Below are positions 27,311 through 40,225 of a stretch of DNA of 64,000 bases, piece by piece; position 1 is the stretch's first letter, and every line of letters starts with the position of its first letter. The DNA is from Stomorhina lunata (taxonomy: Eukaryota; Arthropoda; Insecta; Diptera; Rhiniidae). The translations under genes and the position numbers were made by a program. The stretch covers positions 59,700,081 through 59,764,080 of the forward strand of contig OW121743.1 of assembly GCA_933228675.1 (NCBI GenBank), read 5' to 3'. A model generated the notes under the pieces. The model was not told the origin of the DNA. It saw nothing but the letters and a program-made list of their open reading frames with translations, and did not search any database.

Positions 27311-29752
27311 TTTTTTTAACTTTTCTAGCAACATGTTGCTCAGATCAATTATTTAAAGCAACATTCATAAGCAACATGTTGCTTATATCCAAGTAAACTT
27401 TCTATCCTAAACATTATCAACTTTTCTAGCAACATGTTGCACAGATAAAGTTATTTAAACTCCTAACAAACATTTCAACAGAAATGTTGCAGTAAGTAAG
27501 TCTTATAAACAATTTCTGTTAAATGTTGCACAAATTTCCATTTCAGTTAAATGTTGCACAAATTTCCATCAACATTTTTTTTTTTTTATTTTTTGAACTT
27601 TAATTCTTATAAAATAGTTTAGCAACATATTGTTTTATTTATAATAAACATTTTAGCTTAAAGAGTATATATCAACTTTTTAGCAACATGTTGCTAAACT
27701 TTCTATCCTAAACATTATCAACTTTTGTAGCAACATGTTGCACAGATAAAGTTATTCAAATTCCTAACAAACATTTCAACAGAATTGTTGCAATAAATCT
27801 TATAAACAATTTCTGTTAAATGTTGCACAAATTTCCATCAACATTTTTTTATTTTTTGAATTTAAATTCTTATAAAATAGTTTAGCAACATATCGTTTTA
27901 TTTATAATAAACATTTTAGCTTAAAGAGTATATATCAACTTTTTTAGCAACATGTTGCTAAACTTTCTATCCTAAACATTATCAACTTTTCTAGCAACAT
28001 GTTGCACAGATAAAGTTATTTAAATTCTTAGCAAACATTTCAACAGAAATGTTGCAATAAGTATTAAAAACAATTTCTGTTAAATGTTGCACAAATTCCT
28101 ATCAACATTTTTTTATTTTATGAACTCAAATTTTTATAAAATAGTTTAGCAACATGTTGTTTAAATCCTAGTAAACATTCTATCCTAAGCATTATCAACT
28201 TTTCTAGCAACATGTTATAAAGTTATTGAAATTCTTTCCAACTATTTTAATATAAATGTCTAATAAACAATTTCTTTTAAATGTTGCACAAATTTCCATC
28301 AACATTTTTTATTTTTTGAACCTAAATTCTTATAAAATAGTTAAGCAATATGTTGTTTTATTTATAATAAACATTTTAGCTTAAAGAGTATATATCAACT
28401 TTTTTAGCAACATGTTGCTAAACTTTCTATCCTAAACATTATAAACTTTTATAGTAACATGTTACACAGATAAAGTTATTTAAATTCCTACCAAACATTT
28501 TAACAGAATTGTTGCAATAAGTCTTATAAACAATTTCTGTTAAATGTTGCACAAATTTCAACACTTTTTTTTATTTTATGAACTCAAATTCTTATAAAAT
28601 AGTTTATGATAAACTTTTTAGCTTAAGGAAAGAGTATCAACTTTTTTAGCAACATGTTGATCAGATCAATTACTTAAAGCAACATGTTTTTTAAGTCCTA
28701 GTAAACTTTCTATCCTAAACATTATCAACTTTTCCAGCAACATGTTATAAAGTTATTGAAATTCTTTCCAACTATTTTAATATAAATGACTAATAAACAA
28801 TTTCTGTTAAAGTTGCACAAATTTCCATCAACATTTTTTTATTTTTTGAACTTAAATTCTTATAAAACAGTTTAGCAACATATTGTTTTATTTATAATAA
28901 ACATTTTAGCTTAAAGAGTATATATCAAGCAACATGTTGCTAAACTTTCTATCCTAAACATTATCAACTTTTCCAGCAACATGTTGCACAGATAAAGTAA
29001 TATAAATTTATACCAAATATTTTACTAGAAATGTTGCAATAAGTCTTATAAGCAATTCCTGTTAAATGTTGCACAAATTTCTATCAACATTTTTTTATTT
29101 TATGAACTGAAATTCTTATAAAATAGTTTAGCAACATATATATTTTTTAGCTTAAAGAGTAGAGTACAAATTTTTCTAGCAACATGTTGCTAACATTTTA
29201 ACAAGATCGTTATAGCAACATTATAAGCAACATATTGTTTAAATCCTAGTAAACTTTATATCCTAAACATTATTAAGTTTTCTAGCAACATTTTGCACAG
29301 ACAAAGTTATTTAAATTCATAGCAAATATTTTAATAGAAATTTTGCAGTAAGTCTTATAAAAACAATTCCTGTTTTAATGTTGCCTAAAATTTCCATCAA
29401 CATTTTTTATTTTATGAACTCAAACTCTTATAAAACAGTTTAGCAACATATTATTTTATTTATAATAAACTTTTAAGGTTTTAAAGTAGAGTATCAAGTT
29501 TTCTAGCAACATGTTGCACAGATAAAGTTATTTAAATTTCTAACAATCAGAAATGTTTCAATAAGTCTTATAAACAATTTCTGTTAAATGTTGCACAAAT
29601 TTCTTCAACATTTTATTTTATGAACTCAAATTCTTATCAATAAGTTTAGCAACATATTGTTTTATTTATAATAAACTTTTTAGCTCAAAGAGTAGAGTAT
29701 CAATTTTTCTAGCAACATGTTGCTAAGGTTTTGATAAACTGCTTCTTTACAA
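27310..29752. repeat. GCAACAT-type satellite block 7a, ~265-300-bp higher-order repeat
   Basis: The order AACATGTTGCACAGATAAAG, CTGTTAAATGTTGCACAAAT, TAGTTTAGCAACATATTG and CTAAACTTTCTATCCTAAAC recurs. Starts are near 27,430, 27,730, 27,995, 28,450, 28,980 and 29,510. Perfect AGCAACATGTTGCT dyads occur about once per unit. Confidence 0.85.
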
Positions 29753-30430
29753 TATTTTCTAAGGAACAAAGTAATTTTTACGCCATTTCTTGCCATTATT
29801 ATCTCTACTAAAACTCCTTTTGAAATACAAAAATACCCATACAATTATTTTGTATATCCTCTATCCTTAAGCATAGTCTGATGATGTGTGTGCATGTTTG
29901 AAATCCTGTTTTGATTCCTGTTTTTATGTTTTAAACAGACATAACTTTAGAAGTGTGAATTATTTCATTCTTTCCCGTAAATTTATTGTATTTGCTGCTG
30001 CTGGTTGTTAGTTTTTTGATGTTCTACTCCTCTTTCGTACGTCATGTACAGAAATTTGACTTGTTAGTTGTATGCTCCTTTAAAACAATGCACCACCACC
30101 AGCAGCAACAGCAGCAGCAACGACAGCAGGAACAACAATTACAAAATAGGGTCATTGTACTTTTTTGCAGTTGCTGTTGTTAATAATCCTTTTAAAGTGC
30201 CTGCAATTTGTTGATAGCTTGAGGGTCCTAAAATGTGCAGTAATACAATTTAAATTGCGCTAAAATGTTTGCGTTTCAAAGGGAAATTTTAATGTAATTA
30301 AATCAGGAGATTTAATACGAAATAGATTAAAAAAAATATCTAGTTCAAAAGTTAAGTACAATATAGCACAATTTTTATAAAACAATTTCGTTTAAATATA
30401 GCACAAATTTTCATCCAGACATTTAAGCAA
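29752..30430. other. Duplicated spacer plus opa-like CAG/CAA tract
   Basis: The left part repeats 27,118-27,290. A CAC/CAG/CAA tract at about 30,090-30,150 gives a His/Gln-rich reading frame on + (29,986-30,183), which is most simply a microsatellite: the frame has no flanking conserved sequence. No gene is called. Confidence 0.5.
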
Positions 30431-31075
30431 AAAGATTATAAACTTTTCTAGCAACATGTTGCAAAGATTTTAATCAATTCTTTATGGCAAGATTATAAGC
30501 AACATGTTGTTTAAATTCTAATAAACTTTATCAACTTTTTTAGCAACATTTTGCACAAATTTTTCTATCAACATGTTGCTTCTTCTTCTGACATCCTTGA
30601 CTCACAGTGGAGCATATTATCAAATATTTATATCAACATTTTAAGCAACATGTAGTTTACATCCTACAAAACTTTTCTAGCTTTAAGAGTAGAGTATCAA
30701 CTTTTCTTGCAACATGTTGCTAAGGTTTTTATAAGATCGTTACATCAACATTATAAGCAACATGTTGTTTAAATCCTCGCAAACTTTCTTTCCTAAACAT
30801 TATAAACTTTTCTAGCAACATGTTGCACAGATAAAGTTATTTAAATTCATAGCAAATATTTTAATTAAAATGTTGCAATAAGTCTTAAAAACAATTCCTG
30901 TTAAATGTTTCACAAATTTTAATCAACATTTTATTTTATGAACCCAAATTCTTATAAAATAGTTTAGCAACATATTCTTTTATTGATAATAAACTTTTGA
31001 ACTAAAAGAGTATAGTATCAATTTTTCTTGCAACATGTTGCTCAGATCAATTATTTAAAGCAACATGTTGTTTAA

Positions 31076-31252
31076 CCCCTTGACGTATCAATTAGTATAA
31101 CGAAGTTCGCTTCGAACTGTTCGCATACAACTTGCACTAAACAAACCAGTTTTGATGCTTAAGAACAGTCGCAAGACGAGTCAGACTCGTTATAATCATG
31201 TTAGGCACAGAAATTGTGCCACGAGTCAGACTCGTGGAAATACGTCAAGGGG
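31076..31252. mobile_element. piggyBac-like MITE, 177 bp, flanked by TTAA
   Basis: Perfect terminal inverted repeats CCCCTTGACGTAT and ATACGTCAAGGGG are flanked by TTAA at 31,072-31,075 and 31,253-31,256. Uninterrupted neighbours read CATGTTGTTTAAATCCT, exactly the sequence left if the element and one TTAA are removed. TTAA duplication and ends starting CCC are the hallmarks of the piggyBac superfamily. The interior has no coding capacity but holds the palindromic word ACGAGTCAGACTCGT twice (31,176-31,190 and, within a longer palindrome, 31,221-31,235). It must depend on a transposase encoded elsewhere. Confidence 0.85.
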
Positions 31253-32154
31253 TTAAATCCTAGTAAACTTTCTATCCTAAAAGTTATCAATTTCTCTAGC
31301 AACATGTTGCACAGATAAAGTTATTTAAATTCATAGCAAACATTTTTATAAAAATGTTGCAATAAGTCTTATAAACAATTCCTGTTAAATAATGCACAAA
31401 TTTTCATCAACATTTTTTTATTTTATGAACTGAAATTCTTATAAAATAGTTTAGCAACATATTGTTTTATTTATAATAAACTTTAATAAACATTTTGCTA
31501 AGGTTTTGATAAAATCGTTATAGCAACATTATAGGCAACATGTTGTTTTAATCCTAGTAAACTTTTGTCAACATTTCCATTACCTGTATAAAGTTATTTT
31601 AATTCCTAGCAAACATTTTAACAGAAATGTTGCAATAAATTTGATAAACAATTCCTGTTAAATGTTGCCTAAAATTTCCATCAACAACTTTTTACTTTTT
31701 TTAAACAAGTTCTTATAACTTTTTAGCTTTAAGATTAAAGTATTAACTTTCCTTGCAACATGTTGCCCAGATTCCAGTTAATTCTATAAATTATTTAAAA
31801 GTGGCATGAACTTTTCTAGCAACATGTTGCTTTGATTTTAATCAGTTCTTTATAGCAACATTTTTTTTTTAAATCCTACTAAACTTTTTAGCATAAATAT
31901 TATCGACTTGTCTATCTACATGTTGCAAAGATAAAGTTTAGATTCCTAGCAAACAATTTAATAGAAATGTTATTAAGTATAAGAGCAGAGTATCAACTTT
32001 TCTAGCAACATCTTGCTCAGATCAATTATTTAAATCAACATTATTATCAACATTTTGTTTAAATCTTATTAAACTTTCTATCCTAAAGACAACTTTTCTA
32101 ACAACATGTTGCATAGATAAAGTTATATAGATTCTTAGCAAATATTTTAATAGA

Positions 32155-32471
32155 TAATAATAATAATAATTTCCACGACAACATTCCAATTGGAACAAGT
32201 GGTGCTTCTCTCAGACAATGAGCTGCATCCAATTCTATTTTTTGACTCATTGAAAGGGACCTACGTTTTAACTCCGGCTCAGAACGGCAAATGCATTAGT
32301 TAGACAAGTTTTACATAGCCTAATACTCAAATAACCAGTGGCTAACTGAGTTATGAGGTGAGCCGGCGCTTTTTTAAAAATTTTTTCTTTTTCAAGTGGG
32401 TCTGGCCAGGGATCGAACTTGGGACCTCGGTATGCTAGGCGGATGACTAACCTGCTATACCACGGCGGTTC
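32155..32471 (-). mobile_element. tRNA-derived SINE, full-length-looking
   Basis: Read on the - strand, the element starts with a tRNA-like head at about 32,471-32,405. This has a box A-like TGGTATAGCAGG (32,462-32,451) and a consensus box B GTTCGATCC (32,418-32,410), the internal promoter of RNA polymerase III. A ~230-bp body follows, then a short ATT-repeat tail. It is flanked by the 11-bp direct repeat ATTTTAATAGA (32,144-32,154 and 32,472-32,482), a target-site duplication. The head may derive from an alanine-type tRNA because a CTAGCAT loop can be drawn, but this is uncertain. It is not a functional tRNA gene because no matched acceptor stem is seen. Confidence 0.85.
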
Positions 32472-32619
32472 ATTTTAATAGAAATGTTGCAATAATTATG
32501 ATTTAAGATGTTGCTAAGATCAATTCTTTTTAACAACATTATAAGCTATTTGTTGTTTAAGTAAATATTATCAAGCAACATGTTGCAAAGATATTTTGTA
32601 GAATGTTGTTGAGTCTCTT

Positions 32620-34180
32620 AGTCAATACTTATGTCAGTTTAGCAACTTTTTCCCACATTCTTTGCTCCATTAAGTCAGAGAAGTAGTCTAAACTCTAAGC
32701 AATTATTTCATTTAAAAAAAAATTTTGCACAAATTCTCATCAACATGTTGCTCACAAGTTTAACAAGTTTTTATTACAACTTTTTATCACTTTCGTTGCA
32801 ACATCAGAGAAGTTGTCTAGACTCCAATCAAACATTTTATTTTAAAAGTTGCACAAATTCTTAGCTAAAAGTTGCTTACAAGATTAGCAACATTTCATAG
32901 TAACTTTTCAATAAAAAATGTTTCTGAAAGTAAATCAGTGAAGAGTTAATCTTTCCTTTCAAATGTTGCTCATATTCTTAGCAACATTTCTAGTATCATG
33001 TTGCTAGCAAATCAGTAACATTTGTACTAAGAATTAAATCAATCTTTATGAATTTCTTGTGAGAAGTTAATCTACCCTTATAAAATGTTGTTCATATTCT
33101 TATCAACATTTCTGATCTCATGTTGCAACAAAATCAGAAACACTTTTTAATTAAATTTTTTCTGAGAGGTAATCAGTAAAGATTTAATATTTCCTTTTAA
33201 AATGTGGCTCATACCCGTAGCAACATTTCTTCTAGAGTTAATATTTTCTTTTAAAATGTTGCTCATATTCTTACCTACATTTCTAGCCTCATGTTGCCGT
33301 AAAATCAGAAACACTTTTTAATTAATTTTTTTCTGAGAGGTAATCAGTAAAGATTTAATATTTCCTTTCAAAATGTGGCTCATACTCGTAGCAACATTTC
33401 TTCTAGAGTTAATATTTTATTTTAAAATGTTGCTCATATTCGTACCAACATTTCTTATCTCATGTTGCTTCAAAATCAGTAACACTTTTTAATAAAAATT
33501 TTTCTGAGAGGTAACCAGTAAAGACTTAATCTTTCCTTTTAAAACAGAAACACTTTTTAATTAAATTTTTTCTGAGAGGTAATCAGTAAAGATTTAATAT
33601 TTCCTTTTAAAATGTGGCTCAAACTCGTAGCAACATTTCTTGTAGAGTATATATTTTCTTTTAAAATGTTGCTCATATTTTTATCAACATTTCTTATCTC
33701 ATGTTGCTACAAAATACTCTCAAATTTAGCAACATTTCATAAGAAATTTATATCACCTTCTTTGCAACATTATGTCAGTTTAGCAACTTTTTCTCACATT
33801 TTCTGCACCATTAAGTCAGAGAAGTAGTCTAGACTCTAAAAAAATATTTTATTTCAAAAGTTGCACAAATTCTAAGCAACAAGTTGCCTACAAGTTTAGC
33901 AACATTTGTTGTAGAGTTAGAATTTTCTTTTAAAATGTTGTTTATATTCTTAACGACATTTCTTGTCTCATGTTGCTTCAAAATCAGAAACACTTTTAAA
34001 TTAAGATGTTCCTTGAAGTTAATCAGTTGAGAGTTAATCTTCCCTTTACAAAATGTTGCTCATATTCTTAGCAACATGTTGCTAGAATATCGAAAACATG
34101 TTGCTTGAATATCGAAAACATGTTGCTAGAAAATCAAAAACATTTGTTTTAAAAATTAAAAGAGAATCTTAATCAATTTC
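32620..34180. repeat. GCAACAT-type satellite block 8, TTTTAAAATGTTGCTCATATT variant
   Basis: The units here carry AAAATGTTGCTCATATTC and TCTGAGAGGTAATCAGTAAAG with a period of roughly 180-200 bp between about 32,900 and 34,080, giving another block-specific higher-order repeat. The right end decays into AT-rich DNA. The open frame at 33,612-33,827 is a by-product of the repeat. Confidence 0.8.
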
Positions 34181-35260
34181 TTGTGAAGATTTAATTAATT
34201 TGTATCAAATCTTGTTGCTAACTAAAAAAAAAACGATTATATTTTTAATAAATTTATTAAAGAACCTTGATTTAATCGCGGCGGAAATAGAAATTCCTTT
34301 TCAATTAAAAAAAATACATTTACTTAAAATAATTGCATTTTTTTTTATTTGCATGAGAAAAAAAGAAGAAAAGAATTATACTTAAGTAAAAAAGTAAATA
34401 ATTAACAAATTTAAGTAAACAATAAACAAAATAATTTGATTGGCAAAATGCCTCATAAAACAAATCAATTGTTTATAGAGAAGAAAAAAAAAATAAGTTA
34501 AAACAATGAAGAAAAAAGAAAGAATACGTTTTGTTCGCAAAGATCTTGTGAAGAATTAAAAATGAATTAATGAATGAATGACGTTGTAGAATATAAAAAC
34601 TTATTCAATGAATAAAAAAAATTAATGAATGACTAAATGCAACTTTAGCAAAAATATCTATAAAATGGAAGGAAGGGAAGTTTGTTTGAAATTAATTTTT
34701 TGCAGGTGTTAAAAGAGCAAAATCATATGAATACCTTTTAGCTTAAAAGTCATTGCTGTAACGAACAAACATGACAATGAAAATGATCTTTTGCATTTTG
34801 AATGTTTCATTTTATGTTGAGCATAAACAAAATAAACACGCTACAAATTATTAATTCATAATTTTAATATTTTTATCGTTAACATTTGAAACTGGTAGCC
34901 CCTTTTGCTAAATTTATTCCAATTCACACAAATTTTTTTATTATGTGAATTTTTTTTAACTTCTTTTAGTTTTATTTTTTCTTGTCTTAAATAAATAATA
35001 ATAAAAAAAGATAAAAATCTACAAACATTATTATTCATTCATGTTTGTTTAATGTAATAATTAGTTTGTGTAATTGAATAAAAGAAAAAAAGTAAAAAAA
35101 AAACGGAAATAAAATTAATTATCATTCAGATTCTTGGGAAATTTCTGAAAAGATGTTGAGAATGTTGAGGATTGAATATTTGTAGTAACTAATACTTATA
35201 TGTTTGTTAATTATATAGTTCTAAAAAACTATAGAAACTTTAGTGACATTTTTTAATGCT
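34180..35260. other. AT-rich unique spacer, no gene seen
   Basis: Very AT-rich non-repetitive DNA. Open frames on both strands (34,200-34,385 and 34,856-35,038) are Lys/Ile/Asn-rich and match no family I recognise. Confidence 0.5.
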
Positions 35261-37440
35261 CAATATTCAGGCAAATGTTGCTAACAACTTTAGCAACATT
35301 TTCTCGCATTCTTTGCAAAATTATGTCAAAAAGTAGTCTAGACTCTAATCAAATATTTCATTTTAAATGTTTCACAAATTCTTAGCAACATGTTGCTAAC
35401 AAATTTAGCAACATGTTGCTAACAAATTTAGCAACAATTCATAACAAATTTCTTATCACTTTCTTTTCTTAGCAACATGTTGCTAACAAATTTGTCAACA
35501 TGTTGCAAACAAATTTAGCAACATGTTGCTAACAAATTTGGCAATATGTTGCTAACAAATTTAGCAACAATTCAAAACAAATTTCTTATCACTTTCTTTA
35601 GCAACCTTACATTCTTTGTAAAATTATGTCAGAGAAAGTAGTCTATAAGCTCTAAGCAAGTATTTCGTTTTAAAAGTTGCACAAATTCTCAGCAACATGT
35701 TGCTCAAGTTTAACAACTTTTTATGACTTTGGCTGCAACATTATATCAGAGAAGTAGTTAAGACCTTAAACAAATATTTAATTTAAAAAGTGCCACCAAT
35801 TCTTAGCAACATGTTGTTCGCAAGATTAACAACATTTTAACACTTTCTTAGCAACTTTATATCAGTTTGACAAATTTTAATATCAATTTTTAAACACATT
35901 CTTTGCAATATTATGTCAAAAAAGTAGTCTACTCAAATATTTAATTTTAAAAGTTGTACAAAATCCTAGCAACATGTTGCTCACAAGTCTAGCAACATTT
36001 CAATACAATTTTTTATCAATTTCTTCGCAACATTGCGTCAGAGAACTAGACTCAATCAAACATTTTTAAAGTTGCACAAATTCTTAGCAACATTTCATAA
36101 CAAATTTTTTATCACTTTCTTTAGCAAAAATTCTAAGCAAGTATTTCGTTTTAAAAGTTGCACAAATTCTCAGCAACATGTTGCTCAAGTTTAACAACTT
36201 TTTTATCACTTTGGTTGCAACATTATATCAGAGAAGTAGTTAAGACCTTAAACAAATATTTAATTTAAAAGGTGCCACAAATTCTTAGCAACAAGTTGCT
36301 TACAAGATTAGCAACATTTCATAACAAATTTTTATCACTTTCTTAGCAACTTTATGTCTGTTTGACAAATTTTAATATTAACTTTAAATCACATTTATTG
36401 CAAGATTATGTCAAAAAAGTAGTCTTAGGACTCTAATCAAATATTTAATTTTAAAAGTTGTACAAATTCTTAGCAACATGTTACTCACAAGTTTAGCAAC
36501 ATTTCAATACAATTTTTTATCATTTTCTTCGCAACATTGTGTCAGAGAACTAGACTCAATCAAACATTTTTAAAGTTGCACAAATTCTTAGCAACATTTC
36601 TAACAAATTTTTATCACTTTCTTTGCAACATTATGTTAGTTAAGCAAAATTTAATAGCAACTTTTTCTCACTTTCTTTGCAACATTAAGTCAGAAAGTTA
36701 GTCTAGACTCTAATCAAATATTTTATTTTAAAAGTTGCACAAATTTTTAGAAACAAGTTGCTCACACGTCAGTTCGTGTCAGTTTAGCCAAATTGAATGG
36801 TAACCTTTAATCAAGTTCTTTGCAACATTATATCAGAGAAGTAGTCAAGACTTAAAACAAATATTTTATTTTAAAAGTTGCACTAATTCTAAGCAACATT
36901 TTGCTTAAAACTTGAGCAACATTTTATAACAACTTTCTTTGCAACATTTTGAAAGAAAATTAGTTTAGACATTATGTCAGAGAAGTAGTCTAAAGATTAA
37001 TCAAATATTTTATTTAAAAAATTTCTAAAATTTTTAGCAACATGTTGCTTACAAGTTTAGCAACATTTCATACAATTTTTTTACTTTCTTCGCAATATTA
37101 TGTCAGATAACGAGACTTTATTAAATATATTATTTTAAAAGTTGCAAAAATTCTTGGCTACATGTTGCTCACAAGTAAAGCAACATTTCATAACAACTTT
37201 TTACCACTTTCTTCTCAACATTAAGTCAGAGACCAATTCTTAATCAATTCTTAGACCAATTCTTAATCAAATATATATATTTTAAATGTTAAACGGATTC
37301 TTAGCAACATGTTGCCCACAAGTTTAGCATAACAACTTTTTACCACTTTCTTTGCAACATTATGTCAGAAATGTCGTCACGACACTAATCAAATATTTGA
37401 TTTAAAAAGTTACCAAAGAAATTACTAAGAGTCTGAGCAA
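35260..37440. repeat. GCAACAT-type satellite block 9, ~130-bp higher-order repeat
   Basis: The series GTCAGAGAAGTAGTCTAGAC, TTTTAAAAGTTGCACAAATT, AGCAACATGTTGCTCACAAG and TTATCACTTTCTTTGCAACA repeats, giving about four ~32-bp subunits per unit. A run of perfect or near-perfect AGCAACATGTTGCT dyads lies at 35,384-35,560 (first at 35,384-35,397). Two larger stretches (about 35,640-36,100 and 36,130-36,600) are near duplicates. Confidence 0.85.
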
Positions 37441-39080
37441 CATTTTTTTGAATGTGAAATTTTAAGATCCTCAGCAACATTAAGATCGAAATTTTAAAAA
37501 TTTCACAAAAGAAGCATTTCTTAGATTTATAATCGCCTTCAAAATAAATCCAAAAGTATGTTTACAAATAAATTTATAGTATCCACTGAACATTTTTAAA
37601 AAATATTTCATTTGAAATGTTGCACAATAACTGATACAACATGTCATGCACAGAACATTTTGTAAACAAATGTTGCTTAGACTTTAAACAATTGTTTGAA
37701 TAATTTTTTAGCGAAAAAAAAATCTCTTAATTGGTACAATATTTTACATAAAATGTTGATGTTACTCTGGTCAACATTTTACTTATAAAATCTTCTATAG
37801 AAAAGTTTCCAAGTCTTTGGCAACATTTTACTTTAAGAAGTAGAAAAGTGGCTAAGACTTTAATCAACATTTTTACTATATTACTTTCAATGTTAACCAG
37901 ATTCTTAGAAACATTTCACTAGATATGTTGCCAAGACTATAAGAAATTTGTCCATAAAAGTTGACTTTGAGCAACATTCGCTCAAAATAGTGCAACATTT
38001 TGCGAAATGTTGCACTACAAATTAGCTTAATTGGTGCAATATTTAGCATAAAATGATGTTACTCTGGTCAACATTTTTGTTATAAAAATTTCGAAAGAAA
38101 AGTTTCTAAGTCTTTGGCAACATTTTACTAAAAAGAAGTAGAAAAGTGGCTAAGACCTTAAGCAAGATTTTTCTATTTCACTTTAAATGTAAACCAGATT
38201 CTTAGCAACATTTCACTAAAAATATTGCCAAGACTATAAGAAATTTGTCCATGCATGTTGCCTAGACTTTGAGCAACATTCGCTCAAATTTTACGAAATG
38301 TTGCACAAAAAATTAGCTTAATTGGTCAACATTTTACTTATAAAAACATCTATAAAAAAGTTTCCAAGTCTTTGGCAACATTTTACTTTAAGAAGTAGAA
38401 AAGTGGCTAAGACCTTAAGCAAGATTTTTCTATTTCACTTTAAATGTAAACCAGATTCTTAGCAACATTTCACTAAAAATGTTGCTAAGACAAAGAAATT
38501 TATCCATAAAAGTTTCCAAGACTTTGAGCAACATTCGCTAGAAACAGTGCAACATTTTGGGCAAAAAAAAAGTTTGAAAAAAGAGGTCTAGATTCAGAGC
38601 AACATTCCATTAAAAAACATGTAAGTTTTTCTACAAAACTTTTAGAGACTCGTTAGATTTCATTATAAAATTTGTGTTTACATTGTAAACATTTCATTAG
38701 AAAAATTGAAGATATCCTTAAAAATATTTTAAAAGAATATTTTACAGACTTTAGCAACATTTCATTGGAAATGTTGCCTATTACCTAAGCAACATTTTTA
38801 TACAAATGTTTAAAAAAAAGACCTGAAGAAACATTTCATTAAAAAAATTTAATTTTCTGTAGAAAAGTTGTAGACTCTGATTAATTTGTTTAGTCAAACT
38901 AAAAAGTCACACTAAACTTTTATAGATCCTTCAAAACATTTTATAGAAAAAATGTATAGACTTTAGCAACATTTCACTAGAAAAGTTGTCTATTTTCTAA
39001 GCAACATTTTGATACAAACATTGTTTAAAACAAGAGCAACAATTAACTCTTAGCAGCATCTACTAGGAAACTTTAAGCAA
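37440..39080. repeat. GCAACAT-type satellite block 10, ~300-bp higher-order repeat, three copies
   Basis: Three copies begin near 37,728, 38,030 and 38,318. Each runs through ACTCTGGTCAACATTTT, CAAGTCTTTGGCAACATTTT, GAAGTAGAAAAGTGGCTAAG and TTTGAGCAACATTCGCT in the same order. From 38,580 to 39,080 single diverged units follow. Confidence 0.8.
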
Positions 39081-40225
39081 TTTTTTTTAATGTATTCAGA
39101 TAAAAAACATTAGAATGTGTTAAAAATGTTGACAAAACTTCAAGCAACATTTAAGTAGAAATGTTGCATAGGATGAAAAAATCTCTTTACTTGAAAATTT
39201 ACACAGAATCAGATCATCATTTTCTATATTATCTAGTACGATCAATTAATATTTATGACTTAATTTCACCAGAAATGTTGAGCAAACACTTATCAACATT
39301 TTTTTACAAATGTTGCCAAGGTTCAAAAAATCTGTTTATAGGAAAATTTACACATTATGTTCATAATTTTTGTCATTTTTAGTATAATCGAAATGTTGAC
39401 AAAGCTCTAAGCAACATTTAAGTAGAAATGTTGCCAAGAATGAGAAAATATCTGGACTTGAAAATTTATACAGACTCAGATCATCATTTCATATAATATC
39501 TTGTACGATCAGTTAATATTTATAACTTAATTTCACCAGAAATGTTGACCAAACTCTTAGCAACACTTTTTTTGGAAATGTTGCCAAGGTTTAAAACGTC
39601 TGTTTATAGGAAAATTTATACAGTATGTTCTTACTTTTTGTCATTTTTAGTATAATCGATTAATATTTATGCCTTAACGAGAAAAATCGATTACCATTTA
39701 TAACCTTATTTCACCTGAAATGTTCACCAAAGTATAAGCAACATTTTCGTAAAAATGTTGCCAAGTTTTAAAAAGTCTCTTATATGAAAATTTACAAAGT
39801 ATGTTCTTACTTTTTGTAATTTTTATTATATTCGATTAATATTTATGCCTTAATATGAAAAATCGATTAATATTTATAACCTAATTTCACCAGAAATGTT
39901 AACCAAACTCTTAGCAACATTTTCGTAAAAATGTTGCCAAGGTTCTAAAAAATCTGTTTATGATAAAATTTACACAGTATATTCTTACTTTTTTCATTTT
40001 TAGTATAATCGATTAATTTTTATGTCTTAATAAGAAAAATCGATTAATATTTATAACCTAATTTCATCAGAGATGTTCACTAAACTCTTAGCAACATTTT
40101 CGTAAAAATGTTGCTAAGCTTCAAAAACTATGTATATAAGAAAACTTACACATTATATTGTTACTTTTTGTTATTTTTAGTATAATCGATTAATAATTAT
40201 TTATGCCTTAATTAGAAAAACAATG
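39080..40225. repeat. GCAACAT-type satellite block 11, ~180-bp higher-order repeat, about five copies
   Basis: Units starting near 39,265, 39,530, 39,712, 39,884 and 40,063 carry TTCACCAGAAATGTT, CTCTTAGCAACATTTTCGT, AATGTTGCCAAGGTT and then a non-satellite insert with TAGTATAATCGATTAATATT. Here the spacer between half-sites has grown to include unrelated sequence and is amplified with them. Confidence 0.8.

Larger units (their letters stand above)
30430..32620. repeat. GCAACAT-type satellite block 7b (same higher-order repeat as 27.3-29.7 kb)
   Basis: The same fixed series of variants resumes after the spacer, interrupted by two clean insertions (31,076-31,252 and 32,155-32,471). The interrupted units can be matched to uninterrupted ones nearby, which gives the empty target sites. 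Confidence 0.85.

Noticed and set aside
29986..30183. His/Gln-rich open frame on +
   Set aside because: It is a CAC/CAG/CAA microsatellite read in one frame, with no conserved flanks or splice sites. The surrounding sequence is a duplicated spacer.
32405..32471. Stand-alone tRNA gene
   Set aside because: Box A and box B are present, but the acceptor stem does not close and the sequence continues into a SINE body with target-site duplication.
35384..35397. AGCAACATGTTGCT as a p53-type response element
   Set aside because: The centre AACATGTT fits RRRCWWGYYY only partly (position 1 is C), and such similarity alone does not support the claim.
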